8,119 bases of DNA from Symbiobacteriaceae bacterium. GTDB lineage: Bacteria > Bacillota > JAAYKD01 > WRDA01. How positions within the stretch are numbered: the stretch's first letter is position 1; each line of letters begins with the position of its first letter. Both the position numbers and the translations under genes were made by a program. The notes below the pieces were generated by a model. It saw nothing but the letters and a program-made list of their open reading frames with translations. It was not told where the DNA came from and did no database searches. The stretch spans positions 1 to 8,119 of the forward strand of contig WREE01000089.1 of assembly GCA_009779515.1 (NCBI GenBank), given 5' to 3'. Shown one piece after another: positions 6,067-8,119 of this stretch.

Positions 6067-7875
6067 ATGTGTGGCATTATTGGTTACGTAGGGGCTAAAG
6101 ATGCAGTACCCCTCATTCTTGATGGGTTATGGCGTCTGGAATACCGAGGATACGATTCCGCAGGGGTAGCAGTACATAGCTCCCAGGGGTTTCTAGTACG
6201 CAAAAAAAAGGGTCGCCTCCAGGATCTGCAGGCTTTTATCGACGCCGATCCTCTAGCCGGTAACATCGGGATTGGTCATACCCGCTGGGCTACCCACGGA
6301 GAACCTTCCGACCTTAATTCCCACCCTCATCTCAGCAGCCAGGGTAGGGTAGCGGTAGTGCATAACGGTATCATCGAAAACTACTTGCAGCTTAAAGAAG
6401 AGCTAGAGGATAAAGGCGTTGTTTTTACCACCCAAACCGATAGCGAAGTGGTGGCTCATTTGGCTGAAGGGATCTATCAGGGAGATCCCCTGAAGATGGC
6501 TACCCAGCTGATGGACCTGCTAACCGGCTCTTACGCCTTAGCTATCATGATCCACGATAACCCCCATCAACTTATCGCCATCAGCAAAGATAGCCCCTTA
6601 AAGGTGGGCAAAAGCGAACACGGTATGGTGTTAGCTTCCGATATCCCGGCACTGCTGCCTTATACCAACCATATTTATGCCATGGAAAAGTATGAAGTAG
6701 CCATACTAACCGCAAGTACTGTTTCCTTTTATAACCGCGACGGAGAAGAAATTGCCAAAGTAGCCGAAGAAACCAGCTGGACAGTAGATAGTGTCGGCAT
6801 GGGGGGGTATCCCCATTATATGTTGAAGGAAATAATGGAACAGCCGGCGGTTATTCAGGCTACCCATTCCGCTTTTACCCAAGGTGATAATGCTAAGGTC
6901 TTACAAACTATCGACCCAGCACTCTATAACAAACTCCTCATCGTGGCTTGCGGCTCTTCGTATAATGCCGGATCGGTGGGCAAGTCTGTTTTCGAAACCT
7001 TGGCACGCCTCCCTATGGAAGTAGATTTTGCCAGTGAGTTTCGCTATAAGAACCCGATTATCGATAAGCATAGCCTAGTGATTCTTATTTCCCAGTCAGG
7101 GGAAACCGCTGATACCATTGCCGCCTTACGGGAGGCTAAAGAGCTGGGCGCCAAGACGATAGCCATTGTCAATGTCCCCAGCAGCACCATCGCCAAAGAA
7201 GCGGATTACCGCCTGCTCATCCATGCCGGTCCGGAAATAGCCGTGGCGACTACCAAAGCCTTCTCGGCTCAGCTTATTGCCTTGTACCACCTGGCGTTAG
7301 ATTTTGCCGTTAAACTGGGTCGGATAACCCGGGAAGCGGGAGAAGCCCTGGTGGCTGAACTAGCGCTCCTACCGGAGAAAGTAGCTGAGCTGTTAAACAA
7401 TTTAGAGGATATCCAGCGTAACGCTTACACCAACGCCACTTCGAAAAATATTTTCTTTATAGGACGTTTTATAGATTATGCCATTTCTTTGGAGGGGTCG
7501 CTTAAGCTTAAAGAGATATCCTATATACATTCGGAAGCCTACGCCGGAGGCGAACTTAAGCATGGCACGATCTCTCTCGTGGAAGATGGGACTTTGGTGG
7601 TAGCCGTAGCTAACTGCCCCTCACTGTGGCCTAAAATCATGAATAATGTGGAGCAGGTTCTTGCTCGGGGTGCCAGAGTTTTGGTGGTCGGTCAGTGTCA
7701 GGATACCCTCCCTAAAGGCGCTATTACCCAAATTTTTTTACCGGAGACCAACGAACTCTTCTCTCCCTCCCTCTCGGTAGTTGCTTTGCAGCTTTTTAGC
7801 TACTATGTAGCCGCCACCAAAGGGTTAGATATTGATAAACCGCGCAACCTGGCGAAAAGTGTTACGGTAGAGTGA
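6067..7875 (+). CDS. glmS: Glutamine--fructose-6-phosphate aminotransferase (isomerizing)
   Basis: A 602-aa full-length enzyme that makes glucosamine-6-phosphate from fructose-6-phosphate and glutamine, the first step towards UDP-GlcNAc for peptidoglycan. The class II glutaminase domain begins MCGIIGYVG, with Cys2 as the nucleophile once Met is removed. RLEYRGYDSAG (23-33), HTRWATHGEP (71-80) and HNGIIENY (99-106) are the usual substrate and oxyanion motifs. The linker HYMLKEIMEQP is at 250-260. Two SIS sugar isomerase domains follow: CGSSYNAG (295-302; commonly CGTSYHA), SQSGETADT (342-350), VATTKAFS (393-400), EGSLKLKEISYIHSEAYAGGE (476-496) and the C-terminal KPRNLAKSVTVE. The ribosome binding site GAGGTGA (6056-6062) is 4 nt before the ATG. 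No glmS ribozyme is possible in the 24-nt gap upstream, so regulation must differ from the Bacillus subtilis type. Confidence 0.97.
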   Translation: MCGIIGYVGAKDAVPLILDGLWRLEYRGYDSAGVAVHSSQGFLVRKKKGRLQDLQAFIDADPLAGNIGIGHTRWATHGEPSDLNSHPHLSSQGRVAVVHNGIIENYLQLKEELEDKGVVFTTQTDSEVVAHLAEGIYQGDPLKMATQLMDLLTGSYALAIMIHDNPHQLIAISKDSPLKVGKSEHGMVLASDIPALLPYTNHIYAMEKYEVAILTASTVSFYNRDGEEIAKVAEETSWTVDSVGMGGYPHYMLKEIMEQPAVIQATHSAFTQGDNAKVLQTIDPALYNKLLIVACGSSYNAGSVGKSVFETLARLPMEVDFASEFRYKNPIIDKHSLVILISQSGETADTIAALREAKELGAKTIAIVNVPSSTIAKEADYRLLIHAGPEIAVATTKAFSAQLIALYHLALDFAVKLGRITREAGEALVAELALLPEKVAELLNNLEDIQRNAYTNATSKNIFFIGRFIDYAISLEGSLKLKEISYIHSEAYAGGELKHGTISLVEDGTLVVAVANCPSLWPKIMNNVEQVLARGARVLVVGQCQDTLPKGAITQIFLPETNELFSPSLSVVALQLFSYYVAATKGLDIDKPRNLAKSVTVE

Positions 7876-7944
7876 AAAACGACACACAGTCGCCGACCTG
7901 GGTGGTTGGGGCGTTGACAGCGTACTAGAAAGGGTGGTGTTAGC

Positions 7945-8119
7945 ATGAACCAAGAGCAACTACAGCTTTACCTTCAAGAGCAAATAACCGCTATCCAAGA
8001 GAAAGTAGGCAAGCAGAAGGTGCTGCTGGCTTTATCGGGGGGGGTAGATTCCTCTGTCTGTGCAGCCATTCTTGCTCAAGCCATTCCGGGACAAACGGTG
8101 GCTATCTTTGTGGATCACG
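7945..8119 (+). CDS. guaA: ATP-pyrophosphatase, probable stand-alone GMP synthase ATP-PPase subunit (3' partial)
   Basis: 58 codons are visible before the window ends. The PP-loop LALSGGVDSSV (28-38) binds ATP. The flanks VGKQKVLLALSGG and TVAIFVDH closely match the ATP-PPase domain of GMP synthase, which adenylates XMP and aminates it to GMP. Bacterial GuaA usually has a glutaminase domain of about 190 residues in front. Here the frame has a TGA at 7915-7917 and glmS ends at 7875, so no such domain precedes it. This looks like the separate subunit B known from archaea, with the glutaminase encoded elsewhere. NAD synthetase or another PP-loop enzyme is possible because only the N-terminus is seen. 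ATG 7945 follows a GGTGGTG-type ribosome binding site (7933-7939). Confidence 0.7.
   Translation, partial: MNQEQLQLYLQEQITAIQEKVGKQKVLLALSGGVDSSVCAAILAQAIPGQTVAIFVDH

Noticed and set aside
7499..7511. CGCTTAAGCTTAA inside glmS matching the palindrome at 1089-1101
   Set aside because: The shared 13 nt encode ordinary conserved GlmS residues (SLKLK), and the outer palindrome arms are missing, so this is chance similarity.
7880..7913. GC-rich hairpin after glmS (CGCCGACC with GGTTGGGGCG)
   Set aside because: Pairing needs a bulge and a wobble pair, and no T-run follows, so it is not supported as a terminator.
7914..7919. TTGACA, perfect -35 hexamer before the GMP synthase-like gene
   Set aside because: No -10-like hexamer lies 16-18 nt downstream, where the ribosome binding site sits instead.

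Overview
The window reads as chromosomal DNA from an anaerobic Bacillota-like (Clostridia-type) bacterium. The basis is strong Shine-Dalgarno sequences (GGGAGG, AAGGAG, GAGGTGA), mixed ATG and TTG starts, moderate G+C by eye, and a long GlmL/MutL-type ATPase. This lineage call is inference, since no rRNA or other marker gene is present. All genes lie on the + strand and are tightly packed. No tRNA, rRNA, CRISPR array, transposase or phage gene was seen.

Left block (1-4236). A membrane-anchored protein cut off at the left edge (PH-like fold suspected) is followed after 23 nt by a 164-aa protein of unknown function with a C-terminal coiled coil and Trp-rich end. A 239-nt leader comes next. It holds a 9-bp inverted repeat, a possible 21-codon basic leader peptide with a good ribosome binding site, and a perfect 22-nt palindrome just ahead of the next gene. 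That gene encodes a 627-aa GlmL/MutL-family ATPase, longer than the classical glutamate mutase repair ATPase. It is followed after 34 nt by a 373-aa protein with a biotinyl/lipoyl-like beta domain at the N-terminus and a KOW-like end. A clear intrinsic terminator closes the block. No cobalamin mutase subunit lies nearby, so the ATPase/KOW pair, with the two membrane-associated proteins upstream, is the best candidate for an undescribed system here.

Right block (4237-8119). The first gene encodes an alpha/beta-hydrolase-fold protein whose nucleophile, oxyanion and apparent acid/His positions are all substituted, so it is probably a pseudoenzyme. Next come a nitrilase-superfamily amidase with an intact Glu-Lys-Cys triad (omega-amidase-like), GlmS (glucosamine-6-phosphate synthase), and the start of an ATP-pyrophosphatase that looks like a stand-alone GMP synthase subunit lacking its glutaminase domain. 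The last three are probably co-transcribed, and all concern glutamine amide nitrogen or ammonia: hydrolysis of glutamine-derived amides, transfer to fructose-6-phosphate, and amination of XMP.
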